From assembly GCF_035590735.1 (NCBI RefSeq), contig NZ_CP141595.1, forward strand, positions 615,001 through 679,000: a DNA stretch of 64,000 bases, written 5' to 3'. The notes under the pieces were generated by a model. That model worked only from the letters and a program-made list of their open reading frames with translations, had not been told where the DNA came from and made no database searches. Each line of letters opens with the position of its first letter. The first letter of the stretch is position 1. The DNA comes from Rossellomorea aquimaris (lineage in GTDB: Bacteria; Bacillota; Bacilli; Bacillales; Bacillaceae_B). Shown here one piece after another: positions 34,116-42,017 of the stretch. The translations under genes and the position numbers were made by a program.

Positions 34116-35678
34116 ATGAATCCAGTAAAAAGAAAGAAGGGAATCATCATGCTGATTGTTCTGATCGTGCTGATGGTTGGAGCGGCTGCATGGTGGATGA
34201 AATCCCAGGTTAAAGACGAACGCCCCGACGCCCAACAGGATGTTTCCTACCGGTCATCCTACCATTTCACGACCCCCGACAAGTGGAAAAATGACCCGCA
34301 AAAGCCGGTCTACCATAAAGGGAAATACCATTACTACTATCTCTACAACAAGGACTACCCGGACGGCAATGGGACCGAGTGGCGCCATGCCGTATCCGAG
34401 GACCTCATCCACTGGGAAGACCAGGGAGTGGCGATCCCGAAATACACCAATGAAAACGGCGATCCATGGTCCGGCTCCGTCGTCATCGACCGGGAGAATA
34501 CTGCAGGTTTCGGAAAGGGTGCCTTCATTGCGATCGTGACCCAGCCAACCGGGGAGACCGGCGAGCAGGAACAATACATGTGGGTGAGTACCGATGATGG
34601 AAAGACATTTGAAAATTATAGTGATGAGCCAGTATTGAAGAATCCTGGTACGAAGGATTTCCGTGATCCCAAAATTGTGTGGGATGACGAACGTGACAAA
34701 TGGATCATGCTCATGGCGGAAGGTTCGAAGGTCGGTTTCTATGAATCAGAGAATCTGAAAGACTGGACGTTTACAGGTGATTTTCAGACATCGGAATTAG
34801 GCGTTTTGGAATGTCCCGATCTGTTTAAAATGAAGGCGCCCGATGGCACGGTGAAGTGGGTGCTTGGTGTGAGTGCCAATGGAGAAGCAATTGGGGAACC
34901 GAATACGTATGCCTATTGGACAGGTGAATTCAATGGCAGTTCGTTTGATGCCTATCAGTCTGATCCACAGTGGTTGGACTATGGATTCGACTGGTATGGT
35001 GGCGTGACATTTGAAGACGGTAAAGCTGAGGATAAAGAAGAGAAGCGTTACGCGTTTGCCTGGATGAATAAGTGGTCTTATGCGGATAACACTCCGACGA
35101 TGGAGAATGATGGGTTTAATGGGACGGATTCGATCGTGAGGGAAATCAGGTTGGATGGTGATGCTGAGAATGGCTATTACCTTGCCTCCGAACCTATTGA
35201 AGCGCTTGATGGATTGGTGGAATCCACGAAGACTTTTAAGGATATGACCGTTGAGGATGAGATGAAGAAGCTGGATATTGAAAGTGAGACATATCGAATA
35301 GAGGCGGATATTTCTTGGGAGGATGCTGAACAATTCGGCTTCAGATTACGCGAGTCCGAAGATCAATCACGACATATCGATGCTGGAATCTCCCTTGAGG
35401 GCGACTATTCATACCTAAACCGGCGCTTTACCGATCAACCGGACAGAGAAGGGACATTTGAGGAAAGCAAGGCACCATTCGATTCCGCTGCTAAACGGGT
35501 TCATGTCACCATTTTTGTTGATAAGACGAGTGCCGAGATGTTTATTGATGATGGTCGGATTGTTCATACGAATTTGGTCTTTCCACGAGCTGAGGATCGA
35601 GATATTTCTTTATTTTCTGATGGGGGGAGAGTGAAATTCGAGAAGTTGGAGGTGAAGAAGCTAAGTTCCAATAGATGA
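34116..35678 (+). CDS. levB: Membrane-anchored GH32 endolevanase
   Basis: This 520-residue protein has an uncleaved-looking N-terminal helix (about 9-27, no lipobox), then a GH32 five-blade propeller and a C-terminal beta-sandwich. Catalytic residues are Asp60 in WKNDPQKP (variant of WMNDPNG), Asp184 in DFRDPK and Glu232 in LECPDLF. The sequence resembles B. subtilis LevB, which cuts levan internally. ATG 34116 follows GGTGGTGG. It trims levan made by SacB. Codon use shifts from mostly G/C-ending codons before about 34600 to A/T-ending codons after, so the gene may be a mosaic. Confidence 0.85.
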   Translation: MNPVKRKKGIIMLIVLIVLMVGAAAWWMKSQVKDERPDAQQDVSYRSSYHFTTPDKWKNDPQKPVYHKGKYHYYYLYNKDYPDGNGTEWRHAVSEDLIHWEDQGVAIPKYTNENGDPWSGSVVIDRENTAGFGKGAFIAIVTQPTGETGEQEQYMWVSTDDGKTFENYSDEPVLKNPGTKDFRDPKIVWDDERDKWIMLMAEGSKVGFYESENLKDWTFTGDFQTSELGVLECPDLFKMKAPDGTVKWVLGVSANGEAIGEPNTYAYWTGEFNGSSFDAYQSDPQWLDYGFDWYGGVTFEDGKAEDKEEKRYAFAWMNKWSYADNTPTMENDGFNGTDSIVREIRLDGDAENGYYLASEPIEALDGLVESTKTFKDMTVEDEMKKLDIESETYRIEADISWEDAEQFGFRLRESEDQSRHIDAGISLEGDYSYLNRRFTDQPDREGTFEESKAPFDSAAKRVHVTIFVDKTSAEMFIDDGRIVHTNLVFPRAEDRDISLFSDGGRVKFEKLEVKKLSSNR

Positions 35679-35690
35679 ATGATTAAAGAA

Positions 35691-35723
35691 GAAGGTCCGT
35701 CCCTTTTCTAGGGATGGACCTTC
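35691..35723. terminator. Repeat-derived hairpin terminator
   Basis: GAAGGTCCGTCCCT pairs with AGGGATGGACCTTC around a TTTCT loop. One arm is an exact copy of the GGGACGGACC repeat and the other has one compensable G-to-A change (G-T pair). It lies between the convergent levanase and SAP-domain genes. Confidence 0.75.
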
Positions 35724-35729
35724 TTCACA

Positions 35730-36299
35730 TTACGTTCCCGCTACATATTTATTACTCCCAGGAAGCTTCTTGATTTCATTCCAGGCTACAATGGCATCGA
35801 CTCTGGTCTTGCCCTTGTTGTCGGGATCGGCAAAGAAGTCCCTGGTGAATTGATTGTATTCGAATTGAGGTACAATCTGTTTCTTGTATGAAGGGGCTTT
35901 CTTTCGTTTTTCTTCTTCATACCATGCTTCAACTGCATCACGATAGGTCTTACCTGTATTGTTTTTGAAGTAGTTTTGGATATAGGTCGAGAAATGAAAT
36001 TTAGGAATGACCGACTTGAAAAATGCCCTCACTTCCTGACTGCAGCGATGATGTTCTGTAATGAGGGTATCAAGACTTAATGCTACTTTAGGTACTGATT
36101 TCCGGTTTCCTTTTGATTTTCTAACCGGCTTTTTGATTTCGCCTGTCTCCAGGAAGGTCTTAATCCGTTCTGATAGCTCTACCTTCGAACCAGAAGCACT
36201 GATTCCGTTGGCCCGGCTAAATGTTTGCAGCTCTTTCTTTAACCAGTAATACTCTTTAAACGCTTGGACGGGTGTATTCTTTGTTAATGAGGGTCTCAA
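35730..36299 (-). CDS. SAP-domain and DUF6434 protein
   Basis: This 189-residue protein has a SAP-like helical motif at residues 18-52 (LKKELQTFSRANGISASGSKVELSERIKTFLETG), often involved in nucleic acid binding. Two related segments follow, SVIPKFHFSTYIQNYFKNNTGKTYRDAVEAWY and QIVPQFEYNQFTRDFFADPDNKGKTRVDAIVAWN, which match DUF6434-type repeats. The start is TTG with CAGGAG. The role is unknown; DNA or RNA binding is an inference from SAP. Confidence 0.72.
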   Translation of the reverse strand: MRPSLTKNTPVQAFKEYYWLKKELQTFSRANGISASGSKVELSERIKTFLETGEIKKPVRKSKGNRKSVPKVALSLDTLITEHHRCSQEVRAFFKSVIPKFHFSTYIQNYFKNNTGKTYRDAVEAWYEEEKRKKAPSYKKQIVPQFEYNQFTRDFFADPDNKGKTRVDAIVAWNEIKKLPGSNKYVAGT

Positions 36300-36391
36300 T
36301 CATACCAGCTCCTGAAATTCCATTTACATCCATTTTAGAACAGGTGTTCTTGTTTGTCCATATAAATTGCTGTAAGGTGTGAAATTGAAGC

Positions 36392-36718
36392 TTACTGCCT
36401 TGGACCAAGCAGCATCACAGCAACCCCTACCAAACAAATCCCCGCTCCAACCCAGTCATACACATCCGGAGTCTTCTTATCAATTCCCCATCCCCATAAG
36501 ACGGATAGCACAATGAAAACTCCCCCATAAGCAGCGTAGACCCTGCCGAATGAAGGGAAGGATTGGAAGGTAGCGATGACCCCGTACAGGGCAAGGGTGA
36601 TTCCGCCTGCAAGTCCCCAAGAGATTGGCTTCCCTTCCCGTAGCCATAGCCAGATGAGGTAGCCTCCACCGATTTCTGCGATCCCGGCAAGGACGAATAA
36701 TATGACAGCGTTTAGCAT
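36392..36718 (-). CDS. YnfA-family (UPF0060) membrane protein
   Basis: This 108-residue protein has four transmembrane helices and the family signatures [45 protein letters not shown] and [17 protein letters not shown]. It is distantly related to small multidrug resistance exporters; transport is suspected but not shown for this family. ATG 36718 has GGAAGTG eight bases upstream. Confidence 0.82.
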   Translation of the reverse strand: MLNAVILFVLAGIAEIGGGYLIWLWLREGKPISWGLAGGITLALYGVIATFQSFPSFGRVYAAYGGVFIVLSVLWGWGIDKKTPDVYDWVGAGICLVGVAVMLLGPRQ

Positions 36719-36802
36719 GTGGATCACTTCCAATATAAGTTTATGTACTTGGATTATAACGTACTTCGATGCCTAAGGTTTAAAATACACCATTCCAAAC
36801 AT

Positions 36803-36831
36803 TTGTCTATTTTCACCAAACCTTCTACAAT
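36803..36831 (+). promoter_or_regulatory. Promoter of ykvA-like gene
   Basis: TTGTCT at 36803-36808, an exact 17-bp spacer and TACAAT at 36826-36831. Confidence 0.55.
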
Positions 36832-36866
36832 AAAAGGAACAAGAGATGGTTGGAGGTGGAAGGAAA

Positions 36867-37235
36867 ATGGATAACACCGAAAAGCATTATTCAGAGGAAA
36901 AGTTCTGGGATAAGTTGAAAAGGTACGGCCTGAAGGCGGGGCATTCCGTCGTTTATACGGCGCTGCTCCTTTATTTTGTACTGCAAAAGCCGGATGTTCC
37001 GAAGAAGTCGAAGATGATCATCATCGGGGCCCTCGGATATTTCATCCTTCCGACGGATTTCATTCCCGATATGGCAGTTGGAGTTGGTTTTACAGACGAC
37101 TTAGGTGCCTTGGGTCTTGCATTATTGCAGGTGGCCATGTATATCGATGATGAGGTGAAAGCGAAGGCCAAAGCGAAGTTGCGTGACTGGTTCGGGGAAG
37201 ATGTGGATACGTCTGAGGTTGATGGGAAGTTGTAA
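36867..37235 (+). CDS. ykvA: YkvA-family (DUF1232) protein
   Basis: This 122-residue protein has a central hydrophobic DUF1232 region (KSKMIIIGALGYFILPTDFIPDMAVGVGFTDDLGALGLALLQVA) and a charged tail (DWFGEDVDTSEVDGKL). The PTDFIPD motif is diagnostic. Function is unknown. RBS GGAGGTGGAAGG precedes ATG 36867. A degenerate copy of the 3' half of this gene lies downstream of the next gene, so the locus has undergone duplication. Confidence 0.8.
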   Translation: MDNTEKHYSEEKFWDKLKRYGLKAGHSVVYTALLLYFVLQKPDVPKKSKMIIIGALGYFILPTDFIPDMAVGVGFTDDLGALGLALLQVAMYIDDEVKAKAKAKLRDWFGEDVDTSEVDGKL

Positions 37236-37266
37236 TGGACCCCTCTATTATAGTTATTGGAAAACT

Positions 37267-37305
37267 AAAGGTTCTGAACTCGTAAATGGTTCGGAGCCTT
37301 TTTTC
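37267..37305 (+). terminator. Terminator of ykvA-like gene
   Basis: AAAGGTTCTGAAC and GTTCGGAGCCTTT arms followed by TTTTT. Confidence 0.75.
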
Positions 37306-37391
37306 GATTGATTTTTTTTTGCACATAATTCCGAGTAACTTTATATAAATAATAAATATTAAATTTCATTTTGAAAAGATGAGGGATTAAG

Positions 37392-38273
37392 ATGAGAAAA
37401 TTATTGATCTTTGCCTTAGTCGGTTTTTTTGCACAGTTAGTTGATGGATCGCTGGGGATGGCCTTTGGATTGACGTCCTCGTCCTTATTGTTAGCGTACG
37501 GAGTGGCTCCTGCAGTGGCTTCTGCTTCTATTCATATGTCAGAGATTGCAACGACTGCAGCATCCGGATTCTCCCATTTTAAATTCGGGAATGTCAACAA
37601 ACGGATGGCAATCTTGCTGGCGATACCAGGTGCCATTAGTGCCTTTGTAGGGGCTGCATTCTTAAGTAATATTCCCGGTAGTTTCATTAAGCCTTATATA
37701 TCCACATTCCTGTTGTTGTTGGGAGTCTATATTTTCTTTCGATTCTTGCTCACTTCCAGAAGCCAGAAAAAGGATGTACCTTCAAATGTCAACGGTCAAC
37801 TGTTGAAGAAACGGTTTCTTTTCCCTCTTGGAGCAATAGCAGGCTTCTTTGATGCGATCGGTGGAGGCGGTTGGGGACCAATCAACACTCCCATCCTGAT
37901 GGCAAATAAGCATACTTCCCCACGTGAAGTAGTAGGGACGGTGGATACAAGTGAATTCATCGTCACCATTTCAGCTACTGCAGGCTTTGTCCTGTTCCTT
38001 GGTTGGGAGCAATTCAACTGGTTCTGGGTCCTGGCATTTGTTATTGGGGGCGTTCTCGCTGCACCACTTGCAGCATGGATGGTAAGAATCATGCCTTCCT
38101 ATCTTCTCGGGGTTCTAGTGGGCGGATTCATTGTCCTTACGAATCTCAATACGTTATTGAAAGCGGGAGGTGTCAGTGGGGAGCTCTCCACGGGAGCCTA
38201 TATTCTTGTTGCCGTTATATGGGGTGGTGGAATCATCTATAGCCTGAGAAAGAATAGGAATAGTAAAGCCTAA
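37392..38273 (+). CDS. TauE/SafE-family (TSUP) membrane transporter
   Basis: This 293-residue protein has about eight transmembrane helices in two similar halves. The first half has FFAQLVDGSLGMAFGLTSSSLL and the second GFFDAIGGGGWGPINTPILM, the inverted-repeat signatures of the TSUP family. Members export or import sulfite, sulfonates, thiosulfate or related anions. It resembles B. subtilis YtnM-like proteins, but without sulfur genes beside it the substrate is open. GATGAGGGATTAAG precedes the ATG. It lies between ykvA and a ykvA fragment. Confidence 0.82.
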   Translation: MRKLLIFALVGFFAQLVDGSLGMAFGLTSSSLLLAYGVAPAVASASIHMSEIATTAASGFSHFKFGNVNKRMAILLAIPGAISAFVGAAFLSNIPGSFIKPYISTFLLLLGVYIFFRFLLTSRSQKKDVPSNVNGQLLKKRFLFPLGAIAGFFDAIGGGGWGPINTPILMANKHTSPREVVGTVDTSEFIVTISATAGFVLFLGWEQFNWFWVLAFVIGGVLAAPLAAWMVRIMPSYLLGVLVGGFIVLTNLNTLLKAGGVSGELSTGAYILVAVIWGGGIIYSLRKNRNSKA

Positions 38274-38312
38274 AACAAAATCTTCTTTCATTGAAATCTT
38301 CTTATCAAAGAG

Positions 38313-38474
38313 AGCAGGGAGTTGGTTTCACAGGTGATTTAGGTGTCTTTTGTCTGACCTTATTGGAGGTGGCCATATATATCGATGATGAAGGTGAAAG
38401 GAAAAGCAAAGTCAAAGTTTAGTGACTGGTTCGGGGAAGATGTGGATACGTTTAGGTTGATGGGAAGCTGTAGG
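38313..38474 (+). pseudogene. Decayed duplicate of the ykvA 3' half
   Basis: This stretch is clearly homologous in DNA to 37079-37235 of the ykvA-like gene. One frame reads GVGFTGDLGVFCLTLLEVAIYIDDE, matching GVGFTDDLGALGLALLQVAMYIDDE. After an inserted base the frame shifts to one with SDWFGEDVDT, and a missing base near 38452 shifts it again. There is no start codon. It is a 5'-truncated, frameshifted pseudogene. Confidence 0.8.
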
Positions 38475-38544
38475 GAGATTCTTTGGAAGAGAATCATCCC
38501 TTTCCTCCAAAATATTAGGCGCCTGGTTCTGATGAGTTTCGTCT

Positions 38545-39208
38545 TCAGACCAAGCGCATTTTTAATTGGGTATTCATCATGTTATCAATCTGCACCCGGT
38601 CATAATCCAATATCCAATCATTAAATTCTCTGTATAGGGAACGCAGGTCCTCTTTATCAGACGCAATGACATCGCAACCACGGTCATCGTATAGATGGAA
38701 AATCATCTTTCGTGTGACATTCACGAAGTAAATATCTATACCCGCGTGTTGGGAACCTTTTAAAAGTTGAGTTGGATGGGGGAAGTCCTCGTAGGAAATC
38801 GCCATTAGGAGTTGTTGATATCGGATATCATGCTTGTGACAAGGCAGGATGAACCGATGTTTGACCAGGTTTTCATCTTCTTCTTCAATATGGAAGAGCT
38901 CATAAAAAAGCTTGTACCTAGTATCCTTACGTCTGATATATTTCTGATACACTTTTGTGGGTCTATTCTCAAGAAAACGGTCATATTTCATGGTTTGAAC
39001 ATCCGTAATGCATCTGACTCCTTGAATACGTGGTCGAATAGAAGAGTCGTTCGTTCCTTTATTTGCTTCAAATTCCTCTTGTTTAATGATCGACGTCAGG
39101 AATGGATATTTCAAATCGAAGACCAAATTCAGACGAATAAAATAGGGATGGTCGAAGCAATAGACCGTCGAAATGATTTTGCATAAAAGGGTATAATTTA
39201 TTCTGCAT
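38545..39208 (-). pseudogene. DUF3885 gene with two frameshifts
   Basis: The true N-terminus starts at ATG 39208 after AAAAGGAGT and reads MQNKLYPFMQNHFDGLLLRP, then SLFYSSEFGLRFEISIPDVD, typical of DUF3885, before a stop near 39092. A second frame continues KERTTLLFDHVFKESDA. A third, from about 39010 to 38545, carries the rest: ITDVQTMKYDRF, PTKVYQKYI, FFVNVTRKMIFHLYDDRGCDV. Each shift fits loss of one base. The 232-codon frame that spans the region is a read-through in the third frame and its first 75 residues are not the family's. Both shifts may be real decay or sequencing errors. Confidence 0.75.
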
Positions 39209-39239
39209 ACAAGACTCCTTTTGAAATGATTAATATGGA

Positions 39240-39431
39240 TCATACATTGTCCAACGTCTTCTGCTCCTCTTTTTTTTCATATTTTTTCGTAAAGTAAAGC
39301 GTAAGGAATACCCCGAGTACCACTATGCCGATACAAACAGATAGAGGGAAGTCCCAACGTGTATAGAGGACCGTTGAAGCCCCGATGATCGTGATCCATT
39401 CGAAGGCTAAGAAGGATTTAAGGTATTTCAT
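39240..39431 (-). CDS. Small two-helix membrane protein
   Basis: This 63-residue protein has two hydrophobic helices (FLAFEWITIIGASTVLYT and LSVCIGIVVLGVFLTLYF) and a lysine- and glutamate-rich tail. ATG 39431 follows AAAAGGAGCG. It lies between a DUF6019-like small gene and the DUF3885 pseudogene. The family is not recognised. Confidence 0.6.
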   Translation of the reverse strand: MKYLKSFLAFEWITIIGASTVLYTRWDFPLSVCIGIVVLGVFLTLYFTKKYEKKEEQKTLDNV

Positions 39432-39488
39432 TGTATGCGCTCCTTTTGTTCCATATTTTTTTATTGGAGGTAGATTAATATTCATCCA

Positions 39489-39662
39489 TTACTTTTCATC
39501 GAATAAATCCTCGTCCCCCTGTGGTTCTTTGATTCCATGCTTATCTTCTAGGAATTTTCCGATTGAGGAATTGTTGATGCCGTCCCGAACGGCTCTTTCG
39601 ATAACCAGATAGAAGATTAGTAAACTGACTAGTGCCCCCAGAATCATAAAGGGGATCTCCAT
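39489..39662 (-). CDS. DUF6019-like small membrane protein
   Basis: This 57-residue ORF is short but has a strong GGAGGTG ribosome binding site seven bases before ATG 39662. It encodes one helix (PFMILGALVSLLIFYLVIE) followed by RAVRDGINNSSIGKFLEDKHGI and an acidic tail. The pattern resembles DUF6019 of Bacillus, a family of unknown function. It precedes the two-helix membrane protein gene on the same strand. Confidence 0.6.
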   Translation of the reverse strand: MEIPFMILGALVSLLIFYLVIERAVRDGINNSSIGKFLEDKHGIKEPQGDEDLFDEK

Positions 39663-39681
39663 AATTACACCTCCGTATACT

Positions 39682-40143
39682 TTACTCCAATTCTATTCTT
39701 TTAACCTTCAAGCCAGGTACAGTGTGGATTAATTTCCTGTAATAATCAGACCGAATGGAAAAGCCACCAATTTTCTCATGGGTGGTGGATGAAAACCAGG
39801 TGAACGAATTTTTAATAAAAGTTAAGTCTTCCGGCAACTTTGGAGCCACCCAGTCATATAAACCAGTGGCATGTAGTTGCAGTAACTTGCAGGTTTGTTC
39901 ATTTGCTTTCATTAGATAAACGGTGGCCGGTAGTCCCATGGTGATGGTATTTGCCCATTCTTTTGTTTGGTACGTTTCGATGATGTGTGGATCGAATTCT
40001 GCCAAAACATCCTGATCATAAGAAAGTTTTTTTCTTGTGATGAAGAAAAAGGTATCTGAATGGTCGCAAAGCACTTTGATGAGGGCATGGTACGTTTCAT
40101 CTGTAGGATTGGTGGTCAGGTCCCAGTATTCTATTTTATTCAT
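39682..40143 (-). CDS. Conserved hypothetical protein
   Basis: This 153-residue soluble protein contains SDTFFFITRKKLSYDQDVL, TKEWANTITMGLPATVYL, YDWVAPKLPEDLTFIKNSFTWFSSTTHEKIGGF and a C-terminal SDYYRKLIHTVPGL. I have seen similar Bacillus proteins without assigned function. There is no signal peptide. The ribosome binding site on the minus strand is GAGAGAATG-like and weak. The role is unknown. Confidence 0.65.
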   Translation of the reverse strand: MNKIEYWDLTTNPTDETYHALIKVLCDHSDTFFFITRKKLSYDQDVLAEFDPHIIETYQTKEWANTITMGLPATVYLMKANEQTCKLLQLHATGLYDWVAPKLPEDLTFIKNSFTWFSSTTHEKIGGFSIRSDYYRKLIHTVPGLKVKRIELE

Positions 40144-40178
40144 CTAATCATTCTCTCTCGTTCATAAAGAACTGAAAT

Positions 40179-40961
40179 TTAATTTATCCACCCATTCAAC
40201 ACCATCCCAAAATTCATCACCATATGAAAAGCGATCGAAGGATAGATGCTTTCGGTCTTTAACACCACAATGGCATAGAAGAGTCCTCCGAAAGAAAAGA
40301 GGAGGCTGAGAAGCAGCGGGATTCCGATGGATAGATGTAATAGACCGAATCCGAGGCTTGTGACCGTAACGGCATAAAGGACGGATACGTTTCGTTTCAA
40401 CGATGACAGCATGACGCCTCTCCAGATGAGCTCTTCCAGGGTAGCATTGAGGATGGTAAATCCTATAGCGAATAGGAATTGAGCTTTCAACTCGCTTATG
40501 CCTGAGGACCAGATGAGTGGGATGAAGATGGTGCTTGATCCCGCCAGTCCAATCAGTAAGAATAAGGGCAGTGAAATGGTATGGGATGGCATGGAGACAC
40601 GCCTTTTCCAATTTGGAAATTGAGTGAAGAGAACGATTTTTTCCTTTGACACTAGGTGTGAGACCGCTAATCCCATCAGGATGAGGAGCAGAAAGCTTCT
40701 GTTCAACAGGATTTTCGTTTCTTTTGACACGTCCCATTCACCGATCCAGCCATTTGCGAATTGAAACAGCAATAGTCCTAGCAGAAAGAATAGGAAGAGG
40801 GAAATAACTGAGTGATTCTTTTTTGTAGCGGGATAGAGGATGAGAAGGCCAAGTAGCGCAAGCAGTCCCCAATCGTATCTTCTATATGAAAGAAGGATGA
40901 TTCCTGCGAAAAACAGGGCGGCCGAACTTATGAGGAAAAGCGTTTGCTTTGAACGGATCAT
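40179..40961 (-). CDS. CPBP-family intramembrane metalloprotease
   Basis: This 260-residue protein has about eight transmembrane helices and the three ABI/CPBP motifs: LEELIWRGVML (EExxxR), FGLLHL with histidine, and FHMVMN. Such proteins are predicted glutamic/metal membrane proteases; in Gram-positive bacteria some process peptides or give bacteriocin self-immunity. No bacteriocin gene is next to it. AAGGAGG precedes the ATG. Confidence 0.8.
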   Translation of the reverse strand: MIRSKQTLFLISSAALFFAGIILLSYRRYDWGLLALLGLLILYPATKKNHSVISLFLFFLLGLLLFQFANGWIGEWDVSKETKILLNRSFLLLILMGLAVSHLVSKEKIVLFTQFPNWKRRVSMPSHTISLPLFLLIGLAGSSTIFIPLIWSSGISELKAQFLFAIGFTILNATLEELIWRGVMLSSLKRNVSVLYAVTVTSLGFGLLHLSIGIPLLLSLLFSFGGLFYAIVVLKTESIYPSIAFHMVMNFGMVLNGWIN

Positions 40962-41096
40962 GGGGTCCTCCTTGGTCGATCTTTACCAATAGTTTAGCAT
41001 AATTTTCCTATTTTGTATGAGTTTTTTCCATTATGGACGAAGAGAGGATTGCTTGTGGTAAAATTAGGATAGTTTACATAAGGGGGAGGAATGGAC

Positions 41097-41711
41097 ATGT
41101 ACAAACACATCATATGGGATTTCGATGGCACGCTTTTTGATACCTATCCCGTGATGGCGGGAAGCTTCAAGGACACGCTTGAAAGACAGGGAATCGAAGA
41201 GCCGTTGGAGGAAATTACGAAACATATGAAGGTATCGATGACATATGCTTTCAATCATTACGGAGAGAAGTACGGAATCGGGGACGAGTTTATCACAGCC
41301 TACGATTCACGCAGAAAAGAAGTGGAATTCGATTTGTCCAAGCCCTTTGAAGGGATCGAGGAACTCTGTAAGTATATTCATTCCACTGGCAGAAGGAATT
41401 ATTTGTACACCCACAGAGGTGAGTCTTCGATCAAGATGCTGGAGAGTTATGGGCTGACGGGTTATTTTACTGACTTCATCACCTCCCAGCACGGGTTTGA
41501 GAGAAAGCCGAGTCCTAACGCCATTCAGCACCTGATTCGAACCCATCATATCGATCATACGGAAGCGATCATGATCGGGGATCGGGATTTGGATTTATTA
41601 TCTGGAAAAAATGCAGGGATCAGTGCGTGTTATTTTACGGATAATGTTGAAGAAAACCCTCATGCTGATTATGTTGTGACGAGTGTGGAAGAATTGTATT
41701 CAATCATTTGA
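41097..41711 (+). CDS. HAD-family phosphatase
   Basis: This protein of about 204 residues has HAD motif I IWDFDGTLFDT with nucleophile and acid/base aspartates. The cap region follows, then YLYTHRG (motif II Thr), the lysine in FERKPSPN (motif III) and IGDRDLDLLSGKNAG (motif IV). It resembles phosphoglycolate phosphatase-like enzymes; the substrate is uncertain. ATG 41097 has the best spacing to AGGGGGAGG; ATG 41091 is possible. Confidence 0.83.
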   Translation: MYKHIIWDFDGTLFDTYPVMAGSFKDTLERQGIEEPLEEITKHMKVSMTYAFNHYGEKYGIGDEFITAYDSRRKEVEFDLSKPFEGIEELCKYIHSTGRRNYLYTHRGESSIKMLESYGLTGYFTDFITSQHGFERKPSPNAIQHLIRTHHIDHTEAIMIGDRDLDLLSGKNAGISACYFTDNVEENPHADYVVTSVEELYSII

Positions 41712-41855
41712 GGTTTGATGGAAGAGAGACTATTGGATGTTCTTTAGTTCGATATAAAGTTGTCCTTCCTATACCTAAGATTTTTTTTGTGATTGAGTTC
41801 ATTGAATGTTTAACTTAAGTGATCAGGATTAGGGTTACAGGGTTGTTGATTTTCC

Positions 41856-41884
41856 TTGTCACGAACGGCAAATTGGTGTATGCT
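41856..41884 (+). promoter_or_regulatory. Promoter of the HD-domain gene leader
   Basis: TTGTCA at 41856-41861, an exact 17-bp spacer and TATGCT at 41879-41884. Transcription would start near 41891, about 127 bases before the gene. Confidence 0.6.
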
Positions 41885-41890
41885 GATTTC

Positions 41891-42000
41891 CAAATTACAT
41901 AGGTGACATAGGGAATCTATGTTGGCGTCCATTTGGTTAATAACGATTTGTTATCGTAGCGCAGTGCCTCCTGAGTATCGGGGGGCACTTTTATTTTTTT
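41891..42000 (+). promoter_or_regulatory. Structured leader with terminator before the HD-domain gene
   Basis: Three hairpins follow each other: ACATAG/CTATGT (about 41907-41922), ACGAT/ATCGT (about 41943-41957), and the terminator AGTGCCTCC/GGGGGGCACT (about 41962-41990) with a long T tract. The gene begins only after the terminator, so this is an attenuator or a separate short RNA of about 105 nt. An open frame from ATG 41919 runs through it in frame with the gene. I match it to no known riboswitch. Confidence 0.55.
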
Positions 42001-42017
42001 CTAAGGGGGAATGGGTT

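Noticed and set aside
38545..39243. Intact 232-residue protein
   Set aside because: Its first 75 residues do not match the DUF3885 family, whereas the true N-terminus is in another frame from ATG 39208.
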